Shown here piece after piece: positions 37,126-44,320 of a DNA stretch of 44,320 nucleotides. Where the stretch lies: contig CANJXE010000003.1 of the NCBI GenBank assembly GCA_947478745.1, positions 1 through 44,320 of the forward strand, written 5' to 3'. The notes under the pieces are model-generated. The model saw only the letters and a program-made list of their open reading frames with translations, was not told the DNA's origin and made no database searches. Made by a program: the position numbers and the translations under genes. The DNA comes from Actinomycetota bacterium (GTDB taxonomy: Bacteria > Actinomycetota > Thermoleophilia > Gaiellales > F1-60-MAGs149). Every line of letters starts with the position of its first letter. The first letter of the stretch is position 1.

Positions 37126-37176
37126 GGGCTCTCCTCCTCGGGTCGGGAGCGTACCCGAGGGCGCTAGTGTGCGCCC

Positions 37177-37659
37177 GTGGACACCGGATGGAATCACTGG
37201 CTGCCGAAGGTGCTGCAGGAGGTCCTGGGTGCGCTCGACGCCTCCGAGACGCGCCGCCGCAAGGCCTTCACGGGCCTGGCGGCGCCCGCCGATGCCCTGG
37301 GCCTGCTCGAGTGGGAGCGCTTCCGCCTGGTCGCGCCCTCCCGCCTCGACGTCCCGGCCGTGCCGAGCGATCTCTCCGCCGACGACGCGGTGCTGCTGCT
37401 GGAGGGTCTGGGCCTGGCCGAGGGCGAGCCGCCGCGCCGGATTGCGCATCCCGACCCCGTCGAGACGGTGCTGACGCTCGAGCACGAGGATGTGCGCGAG
37501 CTGGAGCGCCTGCGCGCGGCGATCGAGCCGGGTGCCATCACGACCCCGACCGAGGCTCTGCCCGACCTCGGCGCCGCATTCGGCGGTGCCAAGGTCGGAC
37601 GCAACGATCCGTGCCCCTGCGGCTCGGGCCGCAAGTTCAAGAAGTGCCACGGCGCCTAG
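37177..37659 (+). CDS. SEC-C motif protein (GTG start)
   Basis: C-terminal [21 protein letters not shown] zinc-binding motif. Confidence 0.85.
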   Translation: MDTGWNHWLPKVLQEVLGALDASETRRRKAFTGLAAPADALGLLEWERFRLVAPSRLDVPAVPSDLSADDAVLLLEGLGLAEGEPPRRIAHPDPVETVLTLEHEDVRELERLRAAIEPGAITTPTEALPDLGAAFGGAKVGRNDPCPCGSGRKFKKCHGA

Positions 37660-37674
37660 CGGCGCCGCGCTGCC

Positions 37675-38760
37675 TCAGAAGACGCGCTTGCCGAAGGCGA
37701 GACGATCCTTGTAGTAGCCCTTGTCCCAACGGGCGAGCGCGATGCCCTGCCCGGAGGACTGGATGAAGAGCTGGCTGGAGATCGCCATGCCGGTGTGGCC
37801 GATGCTGCCGGAGGCGGCCGTGACGCCACCGCTGCCGAACAGGAGCACGTCGGCGGGGGCGATCTTGTCGGCCGTCAGGCGCTGCTCGGCCGGGGTCTTG
37901 CCAGCCATCTCGTAGGTGGTGCGGCCACCCAGCGCCTTGGCCACCGTGACGGGCGAGGTCGGGTCGAGCGCCGTGACGCGCCACACGAACCCGGAGCAGT
38001 CGAACCCGCCGGCCGTGTTGTAGCCGAACAGGATCTGCGGCTTCTCGGAGGTCCCGCCCCAGATGTAGGGCATGCCGATGAAGTCGAAGCCACGCTGGAT
38101 GGCATCGTGCTGCGGGCCGGTCGTGGCCGGCAGGAGCGCCAGCAACTCGACGGTATCGATCGCGTCCTGCTTCTCCCAGCCACCCCACTGCAGAACCTGC
38201 GAGGCGCTCCAGATGGCATCGCCGCGGGCGGCCTGCTCGTACCAGGCGTGCTCCTTGGCGTCATCGACCTGATCCAGGTTGGTGCGGAGGCGCAGGAGGC
38301 GCGCAACGATCTCGTAGCCGACGCCCGGACGTGCGACGTACCCGGTCTGGGTGATCAGCTGCTCAGCGCGGACGGCGGTGGCGTCCAGCCCCGCCGCGCT
38401 GACGAAGGCCCGATCCACGTCGCCCAGCGTCACCGGCTGACCGGCGGCGATCTGCCGCGCACGCTTCGCCGACTTCGGGAAGGCCGCGGTGACGAACGCC
38501 GACAGCGACGGCCCGTCGAGCACGCCGTCCGGATCGATCGCGTCTGCCGTGACACCCGGGAACGCTCCCGTATTGAGCACCGTGACGATCGCGCTGCTCA
38601 CCCAGGAACGCGTCGTGGGGGGCTGCGTGGAGATCGCAGCCGCGACCGGGCGCTTCTTCACCGGCTTGCGCTTCTTGCGCTTCGCGTCTGCGATGCCGCT
38701 GAAGGCGACGAGCGCGATCAGGACGAGGGCCGTGGTCTTGGTGAGGCGGGAGATAGTCAT
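37675..38760 (-). CDS. Secreted NlpC/P60-family peptidase
   Basis: Signal peptide; GFDFIGMPYIWGGTSEKPQILFGYNTAGGFDCSGFVWRV ... IGHTGMAISSQLFIQSSGQGIALARWDKGYYKDRLAFGKRVF. Confidence 0.9.
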   Translation of the reverse strand: MTISRLTKTTALVLIALVAFSGIADAKRKKRKPVKKRPVAAAISTQPPTTRSWVSSAIVTVLNTGAFPGVTADAIDPDGVLDGPSLSAFVTAAFPKSAKRARQIAAGQPVTLGDVDRAFVSAAGLDATAVRAEQLITQTGYVARPGVGYEIVARLLRLRTNLDQVDDAKEHAWYEQAARGDAIWSASQVLQWGGWEKQDAIDTVELLALLPATTGPQHDAIQRGFDFIGMPYIWGGTSEKPQILFGYNTAGGFDCSGFVWRVTALDPTSPVTVAKALGGRTTYEMAGKTPAEQRLTADKIAPADVLLFGSGGVTAASGSIGHTGMAISSQLFIQSSGQGIALARWDKGYYKDRLAFGKRVF

Positions 38761-38769
38761 CGTTGTGAT

Positions 38770-38880
38770 AGACGCTTAAGGGTCTCTCTGTCACCCTGAG
38801 GCTGGGTTCCTCAGGTGGGGATCGAGACTCTAGGTGCCCCCCACTCTACAGCGCAAGCTCCAGGCCGTTGCGCTTTCGTA
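38770..38880 (-). promoter_or_regulatory. Structured 5' leader, candidate c-di-AMP (ydaO/yuaA-type) riboswitch upstream of NlpC/P60 gene
   Basis: Minus strand GCGCTGTAGAGTGGGGGGCACC...GGAACCCAG...GGGTGACAGAGAGACCCTTAAGCGTC; 3' end resembles ydaO GACAGCUAACCUCGUAAGCGUC; terminal GCGCU/AGCGU pairing. Confidence 0.45.
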
Positions 38881-39014
38881 ACTGTCTCGACCAAACCCTG
38901 AGGGTGGGCCAAATAATTGGCATGGATACAGGTAAAACGACGTGATTCGACAACGTAACGAGAAGATCACGATGGCACCAAAAGTCTCAACCATTACCTG
39001 AGTAATGTGCGATT

Positions 39015-39035
39015 GAGGGTGAGACTGGCACCCTC
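39015..39035 (-). terminator. Hairpin downstream of hisA
   Basis: GAGGGTG-7 nt-CACCCTC, perfect 7-bp stem 16 nt after the hisA stop codon; no clear U tract. Confidence 0.45.
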
Positions 39036-39050
39036 TGCAAAGGTCGAGGG

Positions 39051-39803
39051 TTACGCTTGAGCCTGCAGCAATGCGGCCATGCGCGACGGGTCGTCGAGCA
39101 GCGCGCGACCGACGACCGCGCCGGCGCATCCGAGCGCGCGAGCATCCCGGACATCGGCGGGCGTGGTCACCCCACCCGCGGCGATCACGGCCACCCCGGG
39201 CACCGCCGCGAGCACGCGCTCGAGCAGCTGGAGGTCCGGACCGCCGAGCGTGCCGTCGCGATCGATGCCGGTGATCAGCAGCGTCTCGACGCCGAGCTCG
39301 ACGACGGCGCTTGCCGCGATCTCGACGGCGACCCCGGCGTCCTCGACCCAACCGTCGACGCGCACGGTCCCGTCGCGGCTATCGAGGGCCACCGCGATGG
39401 CGCGACCGTGACGGGTCACGAGACGCTCGAGCTCGTCCGGCGAGCGCAGGGCCATCGTGCCGATCAGCACGCGGTCGACGCCCAGGTCGAGCAGCGCATC
39501 CACCGCTGCCGCAGAACGGAGCCCGCCGCCGACCTGGAGCACGGCGCCCGCCGGCTTGCCCGCAGCGAGGGCGGCGATGACGGAGCGATTCGGCTCAGCG
39601 GGCAGTCCCGTGCGTGCGGCATCGAGGTCGATCACGTGCAGCGCGGTGGCGCCGGCCTCCCACCCCATGCTCGCCCGCACGCAGGCGTCGTCCAGCTCGT
39701 TGGTGAGGAGCTGATCGAACTGCCCGTGCAGGAGGCGCACCGCTCGGCCGTCGATCAGATCGATGGCGGGATAGAGGCGGAAGGGATCGGCGCTGGTAGT
39801 CAT
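39051..39803 (-). CDS. hisA: ProFAR isomerase (1-(5-phosphoribosyl)-5-[(5-phosphoribosylamino)methylideneamino]imidazole-4-carboxamide isomerase)
   Basis: FRLYPAIDLIDGRAVRLLHGQFDQ...VLQVGGGLRSAAAVDALLDLGVDRVLIGT...LLITGIDRDGTLGGPDLQLL...VIAAGGVTTPADV. Confidence 0.95.
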   Translation of the reverse strand: MTTSADPFRLYPAIDLIDGRAVRLLHGQFDQLLTNELDDACVRASMGWEAGATALHVIDLDAARTGLPAEPNRSVIAALAAGKPAGAVLQVGGGLRSAAAVDALLDLGVDRVLIGTMALRSPDELERLVTRHGRAIAVALDSRDGTVRVDGWVEDAGVAVEIAASAVVELGVETLLITGIDRDGTLGGPDLQLLERVLAAVPGVAVIAAGGVTTPADVRDARALGCAGAVVGRALLDDPSRMAALLQAQA

Positions 39804-39804
39804 T

Positions 39805-39822
39805 GTGTTAGCATGCTAACAC
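39805..39822. promoter_or_regulatory. Perfect 18-bp palindrome GTGTTAGCATGCTAACAC between divergent hisA and yerC; candidate TrpR-like/YerC operator and divergent promoter
   Basis: Fills the 20-bp gap between the two ATG codons, centred at 39813.5; contains TAGCAT on both strands. Confidence 0.75.
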
Positions 39823-39823
39823 G

Positions 39824-40138
39824 ATGACCAAGACACCTGACACGAACGACTGGCGCACACCGTCGGTCGAGCAGCTCGCCGACACGCTCGTGTCGATCCA
39901 GGATCGCGAGTCGATGCTGGCCTTCCTGCGCGACGTCTGCTCGCACAACGAGCTGTCGACGCTGGCGCAGCGCCTCGACGTGGCGCGTCTCGTCGATGCC
40001 GGCATCCCCTACGCCGAGATCGCCCGTCGCCTCGGTGCGTCCACCGCCACCGTCACCCGCGTGGCGCAGTGGGTCCGGCACGGCGAGGGCGGCTACCGCT
40101 CGGTGCTGGACGCCGAGGCGGAGGTCCCCGGCGCATGA
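39824..40138 (+). CDS. yerC: YerC/YecD-family TrpR-related DNA-binding protein
   Basis: TPSVEQLADTLVSIQDRESMLAFLRDVCSHNELSTLAQRLDVARLVDAGIPYAEIARRLGASTATVTRVAQWVRHGEGGYR (TrpR-like HTH). Confidence 0.9.
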   Translation: MTKTPDTNDWRTPSVEQLADTLVSIQDRESMLAFLRDVCSHNELSTLAQRLDVARLVDAGIPYAEIARRLGASTATVTRVAQWVRHGEGGYRSVLDAEAEVPGA

Positions 40139-40995
40139 TCAACGGCATCCTGCGCATCGCCGTCCCCTCCAAGGGGCGCTTGGCCGAGCCGACGCTGACG
40201 CTGCTCCGTGCAGCCGGCCTTCCGATTCCGTCCGATGATCGGCGCCTGCTGGTGCCGATCCCCGACCAGAACGCCGAGATCCTCTTCGCCCGCACCGATG
40301 ACATCCCCACGCTGATCCGCGACGACGCCGCCGACGTCGGCGTCGCCGGCTCCAATCAGCTGCTCGAGCACGGCAGCGATGGCGTGGAGGAGCTGACCCG
40401 GCTCGGCTTCGGCGCCTGCAGCCTCGTGCTGGCCGTCCCCGGCGACTCGCCGATCGTCGGCGTTCACGAGCTCGCCGGGCGCCGCATCGCCACCTCCCAC
40501 CCGGTCGTCCTCCGGTCCTATCTGGCCGAGCAGGGCATCGCCGCCGAGGTGGTCACGCTGACTGGCTCGATCGAGCTCGCCCCGATGATCGGCGCCGCCG
40601 AGGCCGTCTGCGACCTCGTCTCGACCGGCGAGACACTGCGGCAGAACGGATTGCGGCCGATCGAGACGATCCTGCGCTCCGAGGCGGTGCTGCTGACGGC
40701 CGCCAAGCGCCGCGATGCCGCCGGGGTTGACGTGCTCCGCACTGCGGTCGAGTCCGTGCTCGCAGCGCGTCCCAAGCGCTACCTCATGCTCAACGCCCCC
40801 GACGGCGCCCTCGACGCGATCATCGCGCTGCTGCCCGGCATCGACGCGCCCACGGTCCTGCCGCTGGCGCGCTCCGACATGCACGCCGTGCACGCCGTCG
40901 TCGATGCAGCAGATCTGCCGCGACTGCTTCATCCTCTCAAGGAGGCCGGAGCCTCCGGTCTCCTCGTCCTGCCGATCGAGCACCTGATTCCATGA
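40135..40995 (+). CDS. hisG: ATP phosphoribosyltransferase
   Basis: LRIAVPSKGRLAEPTLTLLRAAGLPI...ARTDDIPTLIRDDAADVGVAGSNQLLE...EAVCDLVSTGETLRQNGLRPIETI. Confidence 0.95.
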   Translation: MINGILRIAVPSKGRLAEPTLTLLRAAGLPIPSDDRRLLVPIPDQNAEILFARTDDIPTLIRDDAADVGVAGSNQLLEHGSDGVEELTRLGFGACSLVLAVPGDSPIVGVHELAGRRIATSHPVVLRSYLAEQGIAAEVVTLTGSIELAPMIGAAEAVCDLVSTGETLRQNGLRPIETILRSEAVLLTAAKRRDAAGVDVLRTAVESVLAARPKRYLMLNAPDGALDAIIALLPGIDAPTVLPLARSDMHAVHAVVDAADLPRLLHPLKEAGASGLLVLPIEHLIP

Positions 40996-42695
40996 CCGAA
41001 CTCGACATCCCCTGGATCCGCCCCGAGCTGGCCCAGCCCTCTCCGTACCGCTGGCAGGAGGGGATCCCGGCCGGCGACGTCGCACGCTTCGACCTCAATA
41101 CGCTGCCGCTCAACCCCTCGTGGTGGCCCGGCATCGCCCGCACCATTGCCGCCCAGTCCGTCAGCTCGTATCCCGAGGCCGACTACGCGCCGCTCAAGCG
41201 GGCGATCGCCGGCTACCTCGGCATCGATCCCACCTGCGTCGTCCCGACCGCCGGCGGCGACGAGGCGATCCTCCTGACCGCCTGGCTGGCGCTGGGTCGT
41301 GGCGACCGCGCCGTCGTGGGACGTCCGACCTATCAGCTGCACGCCAACAGCGTGCGCATGACCGGCGCCGAGCTCGATCTCGTCGATCCGCTGCCGGGCC
41401 CGACGCTCCGCCTCGATCTGGCGACGATCGCGGAGAAGGCCAAGGGCGCCCGCCTCGTCTGGCTCTGCTCGCCCAACAACCCGACCGGCGAGGACATTCC
41501 CGCTGACGTGATCCGCGAGATCAGCGCCAACTGCTCCGGCCTCGTCTGCGTCGATCAGGCCTACCTCGAGTTCGGCGGCGCGACGGACCATCTCCCCCTG
41601 CTGGCGGAGCTGCCGAACCTCGTCTTCATCCGCACGTTCTCCAAGGGCTGGGGCATGGGCGCGCTGCGGGCGGGCTACGCGATCGCCAATCCGCTCGTGG
41701 CCGGCGCCATGGATGCCCTGCGTCCGCCCGGCTCGCTGTCCACCGGTTCGGCGCTCGGCGCCGAGCTGGCATGCGCGCACGCCGACACGATGCGGAGCGA
41801 CGCGGCCAACTACCGTGCCGAGCGCGAGCGGTTCAGCGCCGGCCTGCGCGAGCTCGGTCTCGACCTGATCGGCGAGGCGGGCAACTTCGCCTGCGCGCGC
41901 ATTCCCTGGTCGGGCGACGAGCTCTTCGCGAAGCTCGCGCCTCAGGGGCTGATCGTCCGCACCTTCGGCCACGAGCCGCTGCTCGCCAATGCCTTCCGCG
42001 CGTGCGTCTCGCTGCCCGCCGACAACGATCGCCTGCTCGCCGCCCTCGCCGACCTGCTGGCCAAGCCCGCGCCGGCACCCGCCGACCCGCTGGTCGGCAC
42101 CAGCACCTTCGGCCGCGGTGCGCTGATCGAGCGCCGGACCAAGGAGACCGACATCCGCCTGCGCACCACGCTCGACGGCAGCGGCAGCGTCTCCGTCGCC
42201 ACCGGCGTCGGCTTCCTCGACCACATGCTGACCGCGCTCGGGCACCACGCCCTGCTGGACTTGGACCTGACCTGCACGGGCGACACCGACATCGATCCGC
42301 ACCACACCGTCGAGGACTGCGGCATCGTCCTCGGCCAGGCGATCGACGCCGCCCTCGGCAACCGCGCCGGCATCCAGCGCTTCGGCGATGCCTCCGCCCC
42401 GCTCGACGAGGCGCTGGGCCGCGCCGTCGTCGACTTCTCCGGGCGCGGCTCGAGCACGGTGCGCATCGCCTTCAGCGGCACGACCATCGGCGAGCTGCCC
42501 ACCACGCTGATTCCCCACCTGATCGACTGCATCGCCGTCAACGCCCGAGCCACGATCCACGTCGAGGCCAGCGGCGAGGACGACCACCACGTGGCCGAGG
42601 CGGCCTTCAAGGCCCTCGCCCGAGCGCTGCGTCAGGCGTGGGCGATCGACCCGCGCCGTGGCGCCCAGATCGCCTCGACCAAGGGCTCGCTCTGA
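40992..42695 (+). CDS. Fused histidinol-phosphate aminotransferase (HisC) - imidazoleglycerol-phosphate dehydratase (HisB)
   Basis: HisC half: YPEADYAPLKRAIAGYLG...CSPNNPTGEDIP...FIRTFSKGWGMGALRAGYAI; HisB half: RRTKETDIRLRTTLDGSGSVSVATGVGFLDHMLTALGHHALLDLDL...DPHHTVEDCGIVLGQA...EDDHHVAEAAFKALARAL; one uninterrupted ORF. Confidence 0.92.
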   Translation: MTELDIPWIRPELAQPSPYRWQEGIPAGDVARFDLNTLPLNPSWWPGIARTIAAQSVSSYPEADYAPLKRAIAGYLGIDPTCVVPTAGGDEAILLTAWLALGRGDRAVVGRPTYQLHANSVRMTGAELDLVDPLPGPTLRLDLATIAEKAKGARLVWLCSPNNPTGEDIPADVIREISANCSGLVCVDQAYLEFGGATDHLPLLAELPNLVFIRTFSKGWGMGALRAGYAIANPLVAGAMDALRPPGSLSTGSALGAELACAHADTMRSDAANYRAERERFSAGLRELGLDLIGEAGNFACARIPWSGDELFAKLAPQGLIVRTFGHEPLLANAFRACVSLPADNDRLLAALADLLAKPAPAPADPLVGTSTFGRGALIERRTKETDIRLRTTLDGSGSVSVATGVGFLDHMLTALGHHALLDLDLTCTGDTDIDPHHTVEDCGIVLGQAIDAALGNRAGIQRFGDASAPLDEALGRAVVDFSGRGSSTVRIAFSGTTIGELPTTLIPHLIDCIAVNARATIHVEASGEDDHHVAEAAFKALARALRQAWAIDPRRGAQIASTKGSL

Positions 42696-42696
42696 C

Positions 42697-43302
42697 GTGA
42701 CCCCTGTCACGGTCGTCGATTACGGGGGCGGCAACGTCCGCTCGCTGTGCGCCGCGCTCGAGCGCTCCGGCGCCGTGGTGCAGGTCAGCGCCGACCCTGA
42801 GGTGGTCGCCGCATCCGAGCGGCTGATGCTGGCCGGGCAGGGTGCCGCCGGAGCCGCCATGCGGGCGCTCACGGAGACCGGCCTCGACGAGGCGCTGCGC
42901 GACGCCGCCGCGCGCAACGTGCCGCTGCTCGGCGTGTGCGTCGGGCTGCAGGTGCTCTACGAGTACTCCGAGGAGGACGACTGCGCGGGCCTCGGGCTGT
43001 TGCACGGCTTCGTGCACCGGATTCGCGGCGCCGAGCGGCTGCCCCACCTCGGCTGGAACGACGTCGAGCCGGTGCAGCAGCACCCGCTGACCGCCGACCT
43101 GCCCGCCGTCGCCTACTTCGCACACTCCTACGCGGTGACCGCGGACATCCCGTCTGCGCTTGCGATCACCCGCATCGACGAGGCCTCGATCGCCTCCGTG
43201 GTGGCTCGCGGCTCGGTGGCCGGTGCGCAGTTCCATCCCGAGCGCTCGGCCGAGGCCGGCCGCCAGATGCTCCGTCGCTTCCTCGCCTGGGATGGCCGCT
43301 GA
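42697..43302 (+). CDS. hisH: Imidazole glycerol phosphate synthase subunit HisH (GTG start)
   Basis: [22 protein letters not shown]...[11 protein letters not shown]...[17 protein letters not shown]...[11 protein letters not shown]. Confidence 0.93.
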   Translation: MTPVTVVDYGGGNVRSLCAALERSGAVVQVSADPEVVAASERLMLAGQGAAGAAMRALTETGLDEALRDAAARNVPLLGVCVGLQVLYEYSEEDDCAGLGLLHGFVHRIRGAERLPHLGWNDVEPVQQHPLTADLPAVAYFAHSYAVTADIPSALAITRIDEASIASVVARGSVAGAQFHPERSAEAGRQMLRRFLAWDGR

Positions 43303-44051
43303 TGCTGCGCCGTCGCATCATCCCGTGCCTCGACGTCTCCGGCGGGCGCGTGGTCAAGGGCGTCGAGTTCGTCAACCTGCGCGATTGCGGCGAGCCGATC
43401 GAGGCCGCCCTGCGCTACGCCGAGCAGGGCGCCGACGAGCTCTGCTGGCTCAACATCACCGCCGGCGACGAGGCCTGGCACGAGCTGCTCGAACAGGTGG
43501 CCGGCGCCGGCACCCGCATCGACGTGCCGCTGACCGTCGGCGGCGGCATCTCCGACGAGCTGCACGTGCGCGACCTGCTCAGCGCCGGCGCCGACAAGGT
43601 CTCGATCAACAGCGCGGCCCTCGACCGTCCCGATCTGATCACCGAGTGCGCCGAGCGCCACGGCTCGCAATGCATCGTCGTGGCGATCGATGCCCGGCGC
43701 ACCGGCGACACCTGGGAGGCCGTGGCCTCGGGCGGCCGTCGCTCCACCGGGCGCGATGCGGTCGAGTGGGCCGCCGAAGCCGTCGCCCGTGGGGCCGGCG
43801 AGCTGCTCGTCACGAGCATGGACTCGGACGGCACGCAGCAGGGCTACGCCCTCGAGCTCTACGAGCAACTGCTCGACGAGGTGTCGGTGCCGATCATCGC
43901 CTCGGGCGGCGCCAGCTGTCCGGCGGACATCGCCGACGTCCTGCAGCTCGGAGTCTCTGCCGCGTTGGCCGCCAGCATCTTCCACGATGGCCTACACACG
44001 GTCGAGGAGGTGAAGCGCGCATGTCGGGAACGGAAGCTGCCGATCCGCTGA
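43302..44051 (+). CDS. hisF: Imidazole glycerol phosphate synthase subunit HisF
   Basis: [54 protein letters not shown]...LTVGGGIS...KVSINSAA...[19 protein letters not shown]...IIASGGA. Confidence 0.95.
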   Translation: MLRRRIIPCLDVSGGRVVKGVEFVNLRDCGEPIEAALRYAEQGADELCWLNITAGDEAWHELLEQVAGAGTRIDVPLTVGGGISDELHVRDLLSAGADKVSINSAALDRPDLITECAERHGSQCIVVAIDARRTGDTWEAVASGGRRSTGRDAVEWAAEAVARGAGELLVTSMDSDGTQQGYALELYEQLLDEVSVPIIASGGASCPADIADVLQLGVSAALAASIFHDGLHTVEEVKRACRERKLPIR

Positions 44052-44320
44052 GCCTCGACGGCGAGCCCCGCTTCGACGGGGACGGCCTGATCCCCGCGAT
44101 CTGCCAGGACGCCGTCGACGGTTCGGTGCTGATGCTGGCGTGGATGAACGCCGCTGCGCTGGAGCGCACGCGCACCACGCGCCATGCCTGGTTCTGGTCG
44201 CGCTCGCGGCAGGAGCTGTGGGAGAAGGGCGCCACGAGCGGCAACGTGCTGACCGTCCAGGAGCTCCACCTCGACTGCGATCAGGATGCCCTGCTGCTGC
44301 TGGTCTCCCCCGCCGGACCC
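44021..44320 (+). CDS. hisI: Phosphoribosyl-AMP cyclohydrolase, N-terminal part (truncated by window end)
   Basis: [84 protein letters not shown], open through position 44320; overlaps the hisF 3' end. Confidence 0.93.
   Translation, partial: MSGTEAADPLSLDGEPRFDGDGLIPAICQDAVDGSVLMLAWMNAAALERTRTTRHAWFWSRSRQELWEKGATSGNVLTVQELHLDCDQDALLLLVSPAGP

Overview
High-GC actinobacterial chromosomal window (Thermoleophilia-like by gene content; inference only), almost fully coding. I support 41 CDS (gltX and hisI truncated at the window edges), one tRNA-Gly(TCC), one hairpin terminator between convergent genes, a hairpin after hisA, a probable structured 5' leader (c-di-AMP/ydaO-like) and several promoter/operator signals. 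Recognisable blocks are gltX | nfo | gcvT-gcvH | argC-argJ-argB-argD | maf-mreB | ECF sigma + NAD(P)-binding protein | cytosine/purine permease ... upp | nrdJ | hisA <-> yerC-hisG-hisCB-hisH-hisF-hisI. Most notable: (1) a perfect 18-bp palindrome filling the 20-bp gap between the divergent hisA and yerC(TrpR-like)-his operon start codons, with both genes apparently leaderless; (2) a HisC-HisB (aminotransferase-IGP dehydratase) fusion; (3) an accessory-looking cassette of LuxR-type response regulator + atypical membrane histidine kinase divergent from two paralogous secreted pentapeptide-repeat proteins, placed between two convergent pyrimidine-salvage-type genes; (4) a small protein made of eight 9-residue GSILS repeats; (5) a recurrent TANNNT-N6/7-(A/G)TG signature implying widespread leaderless transcription, including a leaderless 17-codon uORF directly in front of gcvT; (6) an mreB whose conserved N-terminus lies upstream of its first ATG and may begin at an ATC codon.
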